Assembly (NCBI GenBank): GCA_002404515.1
Contig: DHJV01000004.1
Span: 24,468 to 37,555 of the forward strand
DNA: 13,088 nt
Direction of reading: 5' to 3'
Origin: Lachnospiraceae bacterium UBA4711
GTDB lineage: Bacteria > Bacillota > Clostridia > Lachnospirales > Lachnospiraceae
A program made the translations under genes and the position numbers. Under the pieces are notes generated by a model that was not told the origin of the DNA, ran no database searches, and worked only from the letters and a program-made list of their open reading frames with translations. Positions within the stretch are counted from its first letter, which is position 1; every line of letters begins with the position of its first letter. This document shows positions 1 through 7,687 of the stretch, piece by piece.

Positions 1-123
1 AGTTGGGGGATTTTCCTCTATTTCGGGAATTTGCTCCAACTAGCTTGCTTTTTGCTCCTGCCCAGTTGGGGAGTTTTTCATAATTTCGAATTTTTGCTCC
101 AACTAGCTTGCTTCCTGCTCCAA
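1..123. repeat. Two degenerate ~60-bp tandem repeat units
   Basis: Two head-to-tail units, 1-63 and 64-123, both begin AGTTGGGG and share TTTGCTCCAACTAGCTTGCT near their 3' ends, with a more variable T-rich middle. Within each unit the opening AGTTGG is complementary to the internal CCAACT, so each could fold as a short stem with a loop of about 30 bases. The array probably continues beyond the left edge. It lies past the mgl terminator and no ORF uses it. I do not recognise the family; it could be an interspersed intergenic repeat. Confidence 0.7.
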
Positions 124-172
124 TTCATATAGTCAAAACACTAAATAAGACCAGTATATGCAATATACAGGA

Positions 173-215
173 AAAGTCACCCAGCCATGCCTTGTGCACT
201 TGACCGGGTGACTTT
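173..215 (-). terminator. Probable intrinsic terminator of the mgl operon
   Basis: A perfect 10-bp inverted repeat, AAAGTCACCC at 173-182 and GGGTGACTTT at 206-215, encloses a 23-base loop. On the minus strand it is followed by a short T run (TTTT then CC). It lies about 85 bases beyond the mglC stop codon. The loop is large and the T run weak, so it may act in both directions or be moderately efficient. The bases between it and mglC (216-300) show nothing else recognisable. Confidence 0.6.
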
Positions 216-300
216 GCCAGTTTACAACTTTATTTGATTACTTTGATTATAGCTATCTAATTTCACTGTCTGCCTATAACTTTATAGCTGCCAGCCTTAA

Positions 301-1953
301 TTACTTCTTCTGAACATACTTCAGACAGTCAAGTGTTACAGCGGCAAGGATGATAATACCTTCGAAGATGAACTGAAGGTTTGTATCAATACCGAGGATT
401 GTCAGAGAGTATGTAAGGGATGTGAAGATCAGTACACCAGTTACAACACCGGAAATCTTACCGATACCACCTGTGAAGGATACACCACCTACTACGCAGG
501 CTGCAATGGCATCCATATCCCAACCTTGTCCATAAGCGGCACTACCGGAACCAACCATACGGTTACACTCAAGCCATGAACCGAATCCGTAAAGGATACC
601 TGCTAAGATGAATGCTCCAAGTGTTACCTTGAATACAGAGATACCGGATACGGCTGCTGCCTCAGGGTTACCACCAACTGCGTAAAGATTCTTACCAAAT
701 GTTGTCTTGTTCCAGATAAACCATACAACTACGATTGCTACAACTGCCCAAAGAATGATCGTTGGGAATCCGCCAAGGTTCGGAATGAACATGTTTGGAA
801 TGCTGGAATCAATTGCACCGAAGGATACACCCTTAGTTGCATATGTTACAAGTCCAAAGATGATCAGCATGTTCGCCATTGTCGAAATGAATGGATGCAT
901 CTTGTACTTTGCCATGAAGAAACCTGCAATACTTGCAAACAATGTTGTAAGTACGATACATGCAACCAGTGCGATGATGGCTCTTCCTGCTGCAGGAATT
1001 CCTGTGAAATCGAAGATGTGTCCGAATACGCCACCGGTATTGACTCCACTGTGCATGATAATAGTTGCGGTTACCATACCCATACCTACCATACGTCCGA
1101 TGGAAAGATCCGTACCTGTTAACAGGATCAGTCCGGCAACACCAAGTGCTAAGAACATACGTGGGGAAGCCTGCTGTAAAATATTCAAAATGTTTGTCAG
1201 TGTCAAAAGCTGTGTATGCTTTACAATCGGTGTGATGATACACAGTGCAATGAAGATGAGCAAGATTACAATGTACAGACCATTCTTATACAGGAACTGT
1301 GTTGTATTGAATGTGTACTTGTAGTTTTCTACCTTCTGTGCCTGCTTCTGTCCAAATGTATACTTTGACATACGGAGCAGATCGATCAGATGGAACTTAT
1401 GTGCAAATGCATCATGCTTTCTGTCCTTGATCTCCTGCAGCTTGGACTCATGTGTCATCTGTGCATCGAACAGACGGTTACGATATACATACTTCTCATC
1501 CTTGATCTCCTCAGAATCAGAAAGCTTTGAAAGTGTCCGCTCATGCTCTGTCTTGATCGTTGCCACGATTTTCTCATAAGAAGCGTTCTCTGCTGCCTTT
1601 TCTGCCTCACAGCTTGCAACAACCTTCTCATAATAGTCACTCTTATAATGCTTGGAAAGATAGCTTTCTGCATCGGAAATAAGCTTGGATACCTTATCCT
1701 TGTTTGCAGATTCTACAGATTTTGCTTTCTCTAAGTCTGCCTTATCCTTTGCAATAATTTTTTCTTTCTCTTCCTTTGTTAAATTCTTATCTTCTTTCGC
1801 AATTGCGATATGGTTCTTTAAGCTGCGAACCTTGTCAGATCCATCTACACGAAGTGCATCGATCTGTGTCTGTATTTTTCCTACATATTCATCAATCGGC
1901 TTCAAGAGGGCTGCCTCTGCATCAGCCGAAAGGATCATACTTGTATCTGCCAT
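301..1953 (-). CDS. mglC: Galactose/methyl-galactoside ABC permease with long N-terminal extension
   Basis: This is the membrane permease of a galactose/glucose importer, 550 aa. Residues about 224-550 align along their whole length with E. coli MglC: the GVAGLILLTGTDLS stretch at 271-284, FGKN...VGGNPEAAAVSG at 419-436 (the ATPase-coupling region), DAIAACVVGGVSFTGG at 481-496, and a C-terminus ending DCLKYVQKK. E. coli MglC is about 336 aa (from memory), so residues 1 to about 208 are extra. That part is highly charged (Lys, Glu, Asp rich), lacks membrane segments and looks mostly helical, probably coiled coil, and should be cytoplasmic. The start is the ATG at 1953, with AGAGGAG 8 bases upstream. 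An in-frame TTG two codons earlier is too close to that site. It is the last gene of mglBAC, 18 bases after mglA. The permease assignment is firm; the role of the extension is unknown. Confidence 0.93.
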   Translation of the reverse strand: MADTSMILSADAEAALLKPIDEYVGKIQTQIDALRVDGSDKVRSLKNHIAIAKEDKNLTKEEKEKIIAKDKADLEKAKSVESANKDKVSKLISDAESYLSKHYKSDYYEKVVASCEAEKAAENASYEKIVATIKTEHERTLSKLSDSEEIKDEKYVYRNRLFDAQMTHESKLQEIKDRKHDAFAHKFHLIDLLRMSKYTFGQKQAQKVENYKYTFNTTQFLYKNGLYIVILLIFIALCIITPIVKHTQLLTLTNILNILQQASPRMFLALGVAGLILLTGTDLSIGRMVGMGMVTATIIMHSGVNTGGVFGHIFDFTGIPAAGRAIIALVACIVLTTLFASIAGFFMAKYKMHPFISTMANMLIIFGLVTYATKGVSFGAIDSSIPNMFIPNLGGFPTIILWAVVAIVVVWFIWNKTTFGKNLYAVGGNPEAAAVSGISVFKVTLGAFILAGILYGFGSWLECNRMVGSGSAAYGQGWDMDAIAACVVGGVSFTGGIGKISGVVTGVLIFTSLTYSLTILGIDTNLQFIFEGIIILAAVTLDCLKYVQKK

Positions 1954-1971
1954 CGCCAAAACTCCTCTCTA

Positions 1972-3480
1972 TTACAAATATTTCGCGCTAAGCTTTAATA
2001 ATTCTTCCTGATTTGTCTCCTTCGTATTCACGATACCTGCCAGATGTCCATTTGACATAACGCCAATACGGTTTGTGATTCCGAGGATCTCCGGCATCTC
2101 TGAGGAAACAACGATAATCGTCTTGCCCTGCTTTGCCATGTTGATGATCAACTCGTAAATCTCATATTTTGCTCCAACGTCGATACCTCTTGTCGGATCA
2201 TCCATCATAAAGATGTTTGGAGAACGTTCCAGCCATTTACCGAAGATTACCTTCTGCTGGTTACCACCAGACAGGTTTGCGATCATATCATCCGGTCCCA
2301 TACATTTTGTATGCATGACCTTGATCTCCTCGGCTGTCGCACGTACCATGTCGTCATTGGAAAGTGCGATTCCGCTCTTGTAATGCTTCATGTTCGCAAT
2401 GGTTGTGTTAAATGTGATATCTGCTTTCAAGAACAGACCGTTTGCCTTACGTTCCTCTGTGATCAGGGCAAATCCATGATCCATCGCATCCTTTGGAGAT
2501 GAGAAGTTCATCATCTTGCCATTGTAGAGAACGTTTCCGGCTGCTCTTGTACGCATACCAAATATCGTCTCAAGAAGCTCTGTACGACCTGCACCAACCA
2601 ATCCATACAAGCCAAATATCTCGCCCTTCTTTACATCGAAAGAGATGTTCTGGAGCTTCGGTGCATATTTTGTTGAAAGATTCTGTACGGAGAGCACTGT
2701 CTCTCCCGGTGTATTATCCACTGGTGGGAATCGGTTATCCAGAGACCGGCCTACCATGGCGGATATGAGTTCGTTCATGTTTGTATCTTTGCTGTCCTTC
2801 GTCATAACAAGACTACCGTCCCGCAATACGGAGATCTGATCACAGATCTCGAAGATCTCATCCATCTTATGGGAGATGTAGATGAGGGAGATGCCCTGTG
2901 ACTTCAGCTGACGCATCATCTTGAAAAGCTTTGCAACCTCCGGTGCAGTCAGGGATGAAGTTGGCTCATCCAATACAATTACTTTCGAATTGTACGAGAT
3001 TGCCTTTGCGATCTCACACATCTGACGCTGTGATACAGACATCTTCTTCATCGGCTGTGTTAAATTAACTGTGATTCCAAGCTTTCTGAAAAGATCAGAA
3101 GCTTCCTTTTTCATTCTGCCCTCATCGACTACGCCAAGTGAATTCTTTGGGTATCGACCGAGGAACAGGTTATCGATTACATTTCTCTCCAGGCACTGGT
3201 TCAATTCCTGATGTACCATTGCGACTCCATTTTCAAGGGCGTCCTTTGGTCCAGAGAAATTTACTTCCTTGCCATCTAATACGATTGTTCCTTCGTCCTT
3301 CTGGTAGGTTCCGAAGAGACATTTCATCATTGTCGATTTTCCGGCACCATTCTCACCCATAAGTCCCATGATAGAACCTGGCTTCACATTCAGGTCAATG
3401 TGGTTAAGAACCTTGTTTCTTCCGAATGATTTACTCATGCCATGAATCGATAAGATGTATTTATTCTTATCATCTGCCAT
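1972..3480 (-). CDS. mglA: Galactose/methyl-galactoside ABC importer ATPase
   Basis: This is the double-domain ATPase that drives the Mgl sugar importer at the inner face of the membrane, 502 aa (E. coli MglA is about 506). Domain 1 has Walker A GENGAGKST (42-50), Q-loop Gln91, a degenerate signature MSVSQ (147-151), Walker B with LDEPTSSL (170-177) and H-loop His204. Domain 2 has the degenerate Walker A GLVGAGRTE (293-301) usual for RbsA/MglA-type proteins, LSGGNQ (403-408) and MMDDPTRGIDVGAK (425-438). In domain 2 the usual catalytic Glu after the Walker B Asp is Asp428. The start at 3480 (MADDKNKY) follows AAGGGAAG by about 8 bases; a further 12 in-frame codons upstream would run into the intercistronic hairpin and are rejected. 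It sits between mglB and mglC, as in the classical operon. The sugar class comes mainly from the neighbours. Confidence 0.94.
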   Translation of the reverse strand: MADDKNKYILSIHGMSKSFGRNKVLNHIDLNVKPGSIMGLMGENGAGKSTMMKCLFGTYQKDEGTIVLDGKEVNFSGPKDALENGVAMVHQELNQCLERNVIDNLFLGRYPKNSLGVVDEGRMKKEASDLFRKLGITVNLTQPMKKMSVSQRQMCEIAKAISYNSKVIVLDEPTSSLTAPEVAKLFKMMRQLKSQGISLIYISHKMDEIFEICDQISVLRDGSLVMTKDSKDTNMNELISAMVGRSLDNRFPPVDNTPGETVLSVQNLSTKYAPKLQNISFDVKKGEIFGLYGLVGAGRTELLETIFGMRTRAAGNVLYNGKMMNFSSPKDAMDHGFALITEERKANGLFLKADITFNTTIANMKHYKSGIALSNDDMVRATAEEIKVMHTKCMGPDDMIANLSGGNQQKVIFGKWLERSPNIFMMDDPTRGIDVGAKYEIYELIINMAKQGKTIIVVSSEMPEILGITNRIGVMSNGHLAGIVNTKETNQEELLKLSAKYL

Positions 3481-3503
3481 ATCTCTACTTCCCTTTCTTA
3501 AAA

Positions 3504-3536
3504 AGAAGGGTATCAATTTTTAACTGACACCCTTCT
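3504..3536 (-). terminator. Intercistronic hairpin between mglB and mglA (attenuator-like)
   Basis: AGAAGGGT (3504-3511) pairs with ACCCTTCT (3529-3536); after one A-C mismatch the stem continues with three more pairs. On the minus strand it is followed at once by TTTTT, the layout of an intrinsic terminator. It lies about 35 bases after the mglB stop and ends just before the mglA ribosome site. Such elements commonly give partial termination or protect the upstream message, so that the binding protein is made in excess of the ATPase and permease. That role here is inferred. Confidence 0.6.
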
Positions 3537-3570
3537 GTGGTTAAATCATTTTGCCGTCCAATCAGTTCTC

Positions 3571-4836
3571 TTACTTATTAAGAAGTGATGTGTAAGATGC
3601 TGCGTTATCTGTCTTAACCATGTTGATTGCGAATGCATCGTACTCGCCTGGGTTACCAAGACGGTTTGTAATGTTAGACTCTGTCTGACCATCACCACCG
3701 ATGTAATCAACCTTGAGGTTCAGAAGATCATCGTAGTTCTGAAGAAGTGGCTGGTATGTTGAGCTTAAGAAGTTATCGGAAGCGTTGTAGATATCAAGCC
3801 ATACCTTCTTCTCCGGGCTCTTTCCAGAGTCAAGCTGCTTAGAAACCTTGTCATAAACCTTTGTTGAGTCTGTGAAATCCTGGTAGTTATCTGCTGTTAC
3901 TGCGATATTCAATGCGTAGTAAGATCTCTCTTCTTCTGAGTATCTGTAATCAACACCCTCGTCAAGTTTGTTGCCAGCTTCATCTGCTGTACCGATACCT
4001 GTATCTACGTCTACACCGTCAAGTGCATTACGAAGAACACGAAGTGTCAGGTAAGCCTGTACGTCTGCATGCTGTGAAATTGTTCCGCCGTAGCCTTCTG
4101 CGATAGCTGCTACTGCATCGCTGTTTGCATCATATCCAAATGTAGGAACCTTGTTGTCCTTTGCCCAAGCGTTGAACATTGACATTCCCATACCATCGTT
4201 GTTAGAAACAACTACATCAATCTGATCACCGAAAGAAGCTGTCCATGTACCGATTGCGTTACCTGCTGTTGCTGCATCCCATGTCGCACCTGCAGAGTTC
4301 TTCATTTCCTGTGAAGCAAGCTCACGGATTGTATATTTCTTTCCGTCAACTTCCAGTGTTGCATCCTGTACAACCTTTGCAGATCCATCTACGTTTGTAC
4401 CTGCCGGTGAAGAATCGATAGCTCCGTCTGTCTCAACACCTGTACCAAGTGCGGAACGAACACCTCTTGTACGTGCAATGGAATCGTTATGTCCGATATC
4501 TCCGATTGCAAGTACATATCCAATTACGCCATCGCCGTTACGGTCGATGGTTGCTGCATTCTTCTTGATGTAATCAAGTACCATCTCACCCTGAAGCTCA
4601 GCACCCTGATTTGCATCGAAACCTACATAGTAAGTATCTTTGTTAAAGTTAAGAGCTGTCATGTCAAGCTCTCCAGTTGATGAGTTGGATGGCTGACGGT
4701 TGTACCATACAAGTGGCTTATCCTTGTTTGCTACTCCGCTGCTTGATGCAGAGCCACCACCTGATGATCCACATCCTACCATTGACAGTGCCATTGTTGC
4801 TGCTGCAATCACAGCTAAGATTTTTTTCTTCTTCAT
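3571..4836 (-). CDS. mglB: Galactose/glucose-binding lipoprotein, apparently circularly permuted
   Basis: Substrate-binding lipoprotein of the Mgl importer, 421 aa; the start follows AGGAGG by 7 bases. The signal peptide ends in a lipobox with Cys22, then a Gly/Ser linker. Compared from memory with E. coli MglB, residues 36-320 match the segment from about residue 85 to the C-terminus: PLVWYNRQPS (41-50) for the strand with Asn91; calcium-loop-like DRNGDG (98-103); GHNDSIAR (115-122) with His116, Asp118 and Arg122 for His152, Asp154 and Arg158; Trp186 for Trp183; Asn213 for Asn211; Asp236 for Asp236; Gln255 in place of Asn256. The missing first segment sits at the C-terminus, residues 343-421: IYNASDNF (349-356) supplies Asp354 and Phe356 for Asp14 and Phe16, and AFAIN (401-405) matches ALAIN. 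Residues about 321-342 form a linker. About 45 residues near 135-182 are an insertion. One Ca2+ ligand (Gln142) is Gly106. The family is sure; the permutation is inferred but well supported. Confidence 0.93.
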   Translation of the reverse strand: MKKKKILAVIAAATMALSMVGCGSSGGGSASSSGVANKDKPLVWYNRQPSNSSTGELDMTALNFNKDTYYVGFDANQGAELQGEMVLDYIKKNAATIDRNGDGVIGYVLAIGDIGHNDSIARTRGVRSALGTGVETDGAIDSSPAGTNVDGSAKVVQDATLEVDGKKYTIRELASQEMKNSAGATWDAATAGNAIGTWTASFGDQIDVVVSNNDGMGMSMFNAWAKDNKVPTFGYDANSDAVAAIAEGYGGTISQHADVQAYLTLRVLRNALDGVDVDTGIGTADEAGNKLDEGVDYRYSEEERSYYALNIAVTADNYQDFTDSTKVYDKVSKQLDSGKSPEKKVWLDIYNASDNFLSSTYQPLLQNYDDLLNLKVDYIGGDGQTESNITNRLGNPGEYDAFAINMVKTDNAASYTSLLNK

Positions 4837-5105
4837 ACTCTTTCCTCCTATGAATTGAATTTGTTCATCGTGCTACTTTTGTTCATTTTGTACACTTTTC
4901 TTGAACTTTTCCCTGTCTCATTGACTAAATTTATTATATTTAGAATGAGGCTCAGAAAGAATAGAATATTTTTGGATAGATTATCAATTTTTTTCGATTA
5001 TATAAAATTTTTATAGTTATTTTGACGAACCCGCCTGTATTTTTCCTGAAACTGCACAAAAAATTCCTTTTTTCTCGAAAATTTGAAGCACATTTACCAA
5101 TGATT
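4837..5105 (-). promoter_or_regulatory. mgl operon upstream region with candidate -10 and direct repeats
   Basis: This A+T-rich gap holds the mglB leader. A perfect TATAAT lies on the minus strand at 4933-4938, which would give a leader of about 90 bases, but no good -35 stands at 16-18 bases. A second TATAAT at 4997-5002 also lacks one. Between the first -10 and its expected -35 is the short palindrome TGAGGCTCA (4946-4954). In the leader, ATGAACAAA occurs twice on the minus strand (4878-4886 and 4860-4868), 18 bases apart. I see no CcpA-type cre match. The absence of a good -35 suggests activator dependence, which is speculation. Confidence 0.35.
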
Positions 5106-6059
5106 TTATATTTTTTTCATCTTATATTTTTTCCGCTGTCCCTGTATTTCTGTAAAGCCAAATGCCAGAACTCCGACCATTCCAAACGCCATCATTTTGA
5201 TAAGGCTTTCATAATAGGTATCCAGATTACCAGACCACCTCATAAGCTCCTTCGCATGTACAAAACAGCTTTGGAACGAAGAAGCTCTATAGTAGTAGTC
5301 TGAAAGTTTAGACGCCTGTATCGCCATTGCCATATCTACCCGGAATGCCAGATACAACCATGCGGCTGACACCGCAACACACAACAGAAAACTTATGATC
5401 GACAGCTTTTCACCCTTCCACTTATATCCATAGATCACCGCAGCTCCCATCGCGAGTCCGGCATAGCTTGACACGAATCCAATGCGTGCGATGAGAAAAA
5501 TCAACAGCGCACCCAGAATGCCACCGCCAATCGCACCGAGCAGACCGAGTGCATAATTTTCACGCACAACATAATCATCTTCCCGGTTCAGCTTCAACGC
5601 ATATTCCGTCATCTTCGCAGATTCCGCATTTAAAAAGGAATAGCCATCCTCCACCTGATAGACGTCCGTCGGTCCCTGCACACCTCTGGCATCACAATTA
5701 TAATATTGATATCGTTCAAATTGCGTGATCATACCCTCCAGCAGATTCTTGATCAACTGCACATTCTTTTTTGTGCCACCACGAATCGGAACATACACCG
5801 CAATACTAAATCCTTTCGGTATGATCCTGCCGCCTCTTGGAAGTACCGCGCGCATCGTTCCCCACACATCTACAGACGCTGGCGTCTGATCGTTGGAAAC
5901 TGAAAATGCAACCATTATCATTTTTTTACCGGAACCATTACCCGGTTTCACTACATATGTATATCCCCGGTACACGCCATGCAGCTGGCTTTTCATTCCT
6001 GTCTGCGTTGCCTGCAGCTCCTCAGCTAATTTCGTTAATATTCTTCTATTCGATGCCAT
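5106..6059 (-). CDS. Membrane protein of unknown function (317 aa)
   Basis: I do not recognise this protein. The start at 6059 (MASNRR) follows GGGGAGG by about 10 bases; nine in-frame codons further upstream are unlikely because they would bury that site. Residues 1 to about 165 look soluble, with strand-like segments (KKMIMVAFSV at 45-54, GFSIAVYVPI at 83-92) and a helix near 98-118. Likely membrane segments are about 169-192, 194-212, 219-240 and 286-303. The roughly 45 residues between the third and fourth segments (241-285) carry DYYYRASS and charged residues. The C-terminus is strongly basic (QRKKYKMKK). It starts 57 bases after the ABC-F gene with no clear terminator between, so they may be cotranscribed. 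No catalytic motif is visible. Confidence 0.8.
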   Translation of the reverse strand: MASNRRILTKLAEELQATQTGMKSQLHGVYRGYTYVVKPGNGSGKKMIMVAFSVSNDQTPASVDVWGTMRAVLPRGGRIIPKGFSIAVYVPIRGGTKKNVQLIKNLLEGMITQFERYQYYNCDARGVQGPTDVYQVEDGYSFLNAESAKMTEYALKLNREDDYVVRENYALGLLGAIGGGILGALLIFLIARIGFVSSYAGLAMGAAVIYGYKWKGEKLSIISFLLCVAVSAAWLYLAFRVDMAMAIQASKLSDYYYRASSFQSCFVHAKELMRWSGNLDTYYESLIKMMAFGMVGVLAFGFTEIQGQRKKYKMKKI

Positions 6060-6116
6060 CCGGCAAACACCTCCCCTGTTTGACACTTATGTCTCATAAT
6101 ATTCCCTTTTCGTTTT

Positions 6117-7673
6117 CTATACTGCCAGCCGGCTGAATTCTTCCAGATTCCATACCTTTGTCACTATATCCGAATAAAATTCCGGCTCATGGCAGACCAG
6201 AAGAACCGAACCATGGTATTCTTTCAGTGCACGTTTCAACTCATCTTTCGCCTCTACATCCAGATGGTTCGTCGGCTCATCCAAGATCAACAGATTCGAC
6301 TCCCGGTTGATGAGCTTACACAGACGTACCTTCGCCTGTTCACCACCACTTAACACCCGCACCTTGCTCTCGATATGCTTCGTCGTGAGTCCACATTTTG
6401 CCAGTGCAGATCGCACCTCATACTGCGAATATCCCGGGAACTCCTGCCAGATCTCCTCCAGACAGGTATTCTCCGTGCCAGCCATCTCCTGTTCAAAATA
6501 GCCCTTGTACAGATAGTCCCCCAGCTCGACCTTGCCGGATAATGCCGGAACGATGCCAAGCAGGCTCTTTAAGAGCGTACTTTTACCAATACCGTTTGTA
6601 CCGATAATCGCAATCTTCTCTCCGCGCTCCATCCGCAGATTGATTGGCTTGGATAGCGGTGCATTCTTATCATATCCGATGACAAGATCTTCGGTCTCAA
6701 AGAGCATCTTGCCCGGTGTCCGTGCCTCCTTAAAATAAAACTCCGGCTTTGGTTTCTCCCTGGCAAGCTCGATCACTTCCATCTTATCGAGCTTCTTCTG
6801 TCTCGACATCGCCATATTTCTTGTGGCAACCCGCGCTTTATTCCGTGCCACGAAATCCTTCAGCTCATTGATCTCCTGCTGCTGTTTCCGGTATGCCGCC
6901 TCCTGCTGTGCCTTCTTCGCCTCATAAACTTCTAAGAATTTATCATAGTTTCCGACGTAGCGGTTCAGCTCCTGATTCTCCATATGATAGATGATATTCA
7001 CGACATCATTTAAGAACGGAATATCATGACTGATCAGGATAAATGCATTCTCATACTCCTGCAGATACCGCTTCAGCCATTCAATATGCTCCGCATCCAG
7101 ATAGTTTGTCGGCTCATCTAAAAGCAGAATCTCCGGCTTCTCCAAAAGCAGCTTCGCAAGCAGCACCTTCGTACGCTGTCCGCCACTTAAATCTGTCACA
7201 TCATGGTCAAGCCCCAATTCCAGAAGTCCGAGTGCCCGTGCCACCTGCTCAACCTTCGAATCAATCATATAAAAATCATGGTTCGTCAGCATATCCTGCA
7301 GCGTACCAACCTCTTCCATCATCTCCGCAATCTCGTCATCCGTTGCATCTGCCATGCTCTCGTAAATCTCATTGATGTTCTGCTCCATATCAAACAAATA
7401 CGAAAACGCAGACTTCAGGACATCCTCGATCGTCATGCCCTTCTCCAGCACGGCATACTGATCTAAGTATCCAACGCGAACGTGCTTGTTCCACTCTACT
7501 TTGCCTTCGTCTGGTGTGAGCGTACCCGTCACGATATTCATGAACGTACTTTTTCCTTCACCGTTCGCTCCAACCAGCCCGATATGCTCGCCAGCCAGCA
7601 GGCGGAACGATACATTATTAAAGATCGCACGGTCACCAAAACCGTGCGTTAAGTTCTCAACATTTAAAATCAT
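6117..7673 (-). CDS. ABC-F family ribosome-associated ATPase
   Basis: A soluble protein of 518 aa with two ATPase domains and no membrane segments, so an ABC-F translation factor and not a transporter. Domain 1 has GANGEGKST (35-43), LSGGQ (162-166) and LLLDEPTNYLD (183-193). Domain 2 has GTNGIGKST (358-366), LSGGE (441-445) and LILDEPTNHLD (462-472). The charged linker at about 245-310, where ABC-F proteins reach the P-site tRNA on the ribosome, includes the Arg/Lys-rich ARVATRNMAMSRQKK. Overall it resembles the YkpA/YbiT/Uup housekeeping types, but a role in resistance to ribosome-targeting antibiotics cannot be excluded. The start MILNVENL was chosen because ABC-F proteins typically begin at this strand; no good ribosome site precedes it. 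An upstream GTG at 7724 would add 17 residues but lies inside a palindromic element. The domain-2 H-loop reads VCHEPE where VSHDRE is more usual. Confidence 0.92.
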   Translation of the reverse strand: MILNVENLTHGFGDRAIFNNVSFRLLAGEHIGLVGANGEGKSTFMNIVTGTLTPDEGKVEWNKHVRVGYLDQYAVLEKGMTIEDVLKSAFSYLFDMEQNINEIYESMADATDDEIAEMMEEVGTLQDMLTNHDFYMIDSKVEQVARALGLLELGLDHDVTDLSGGQRTKVLLAKLLLEKPEILLLDEPTNYLDAEHIEWLKRYLQEYENAFILISHDIPFLNDVVNIIYHMENQELNRYVGNYDKFLEVYEAKKAQQEAAYRKQQQEINELKDFVARNKARVATRNMAMSRQKKLDKMEVIELAREKPKPEFYFKEARTPGKMLFETEDLVIGYDKNAPLSKPINLRMERGEKIAIIGTNGIGKSTLLKSLLGIVPALSGKVELGDYLYKGYFEQEMAGTENTCLEEIWQEFPGYSQYEVRSALAKCGLTTKHIESKVRVLSGGEQAKVRLCKLINRESNLLILDEPTNHLDVEAKDELKRALKEYHGSVLLVCHEPEFYSDIVTKVWNLEEFSRLAV

Positions 7674-7687
7674 CTGTCTTTGTTTTA

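Noticed and set aside
1..123. CRISPR array
   Set aside because: Only two diverged units, with no uniform short repeat separated by unique spacers and no cas gene in the window.
707..1324. Plus-strand open frame of about 205 codons opposite mglC
   Set aside because: It lies wholly inside the strongly conserved mglC permease and has no ribosome site or family resemblance; it is a shadow frame.
5070..5081. TTTTCTCGAAAA palindrome as an operator or terminator of the 317-aa gene
   Set aside because: Short, very A+T-rich symmetry expected by chance in this stretch, and no convincing stem plus T run.
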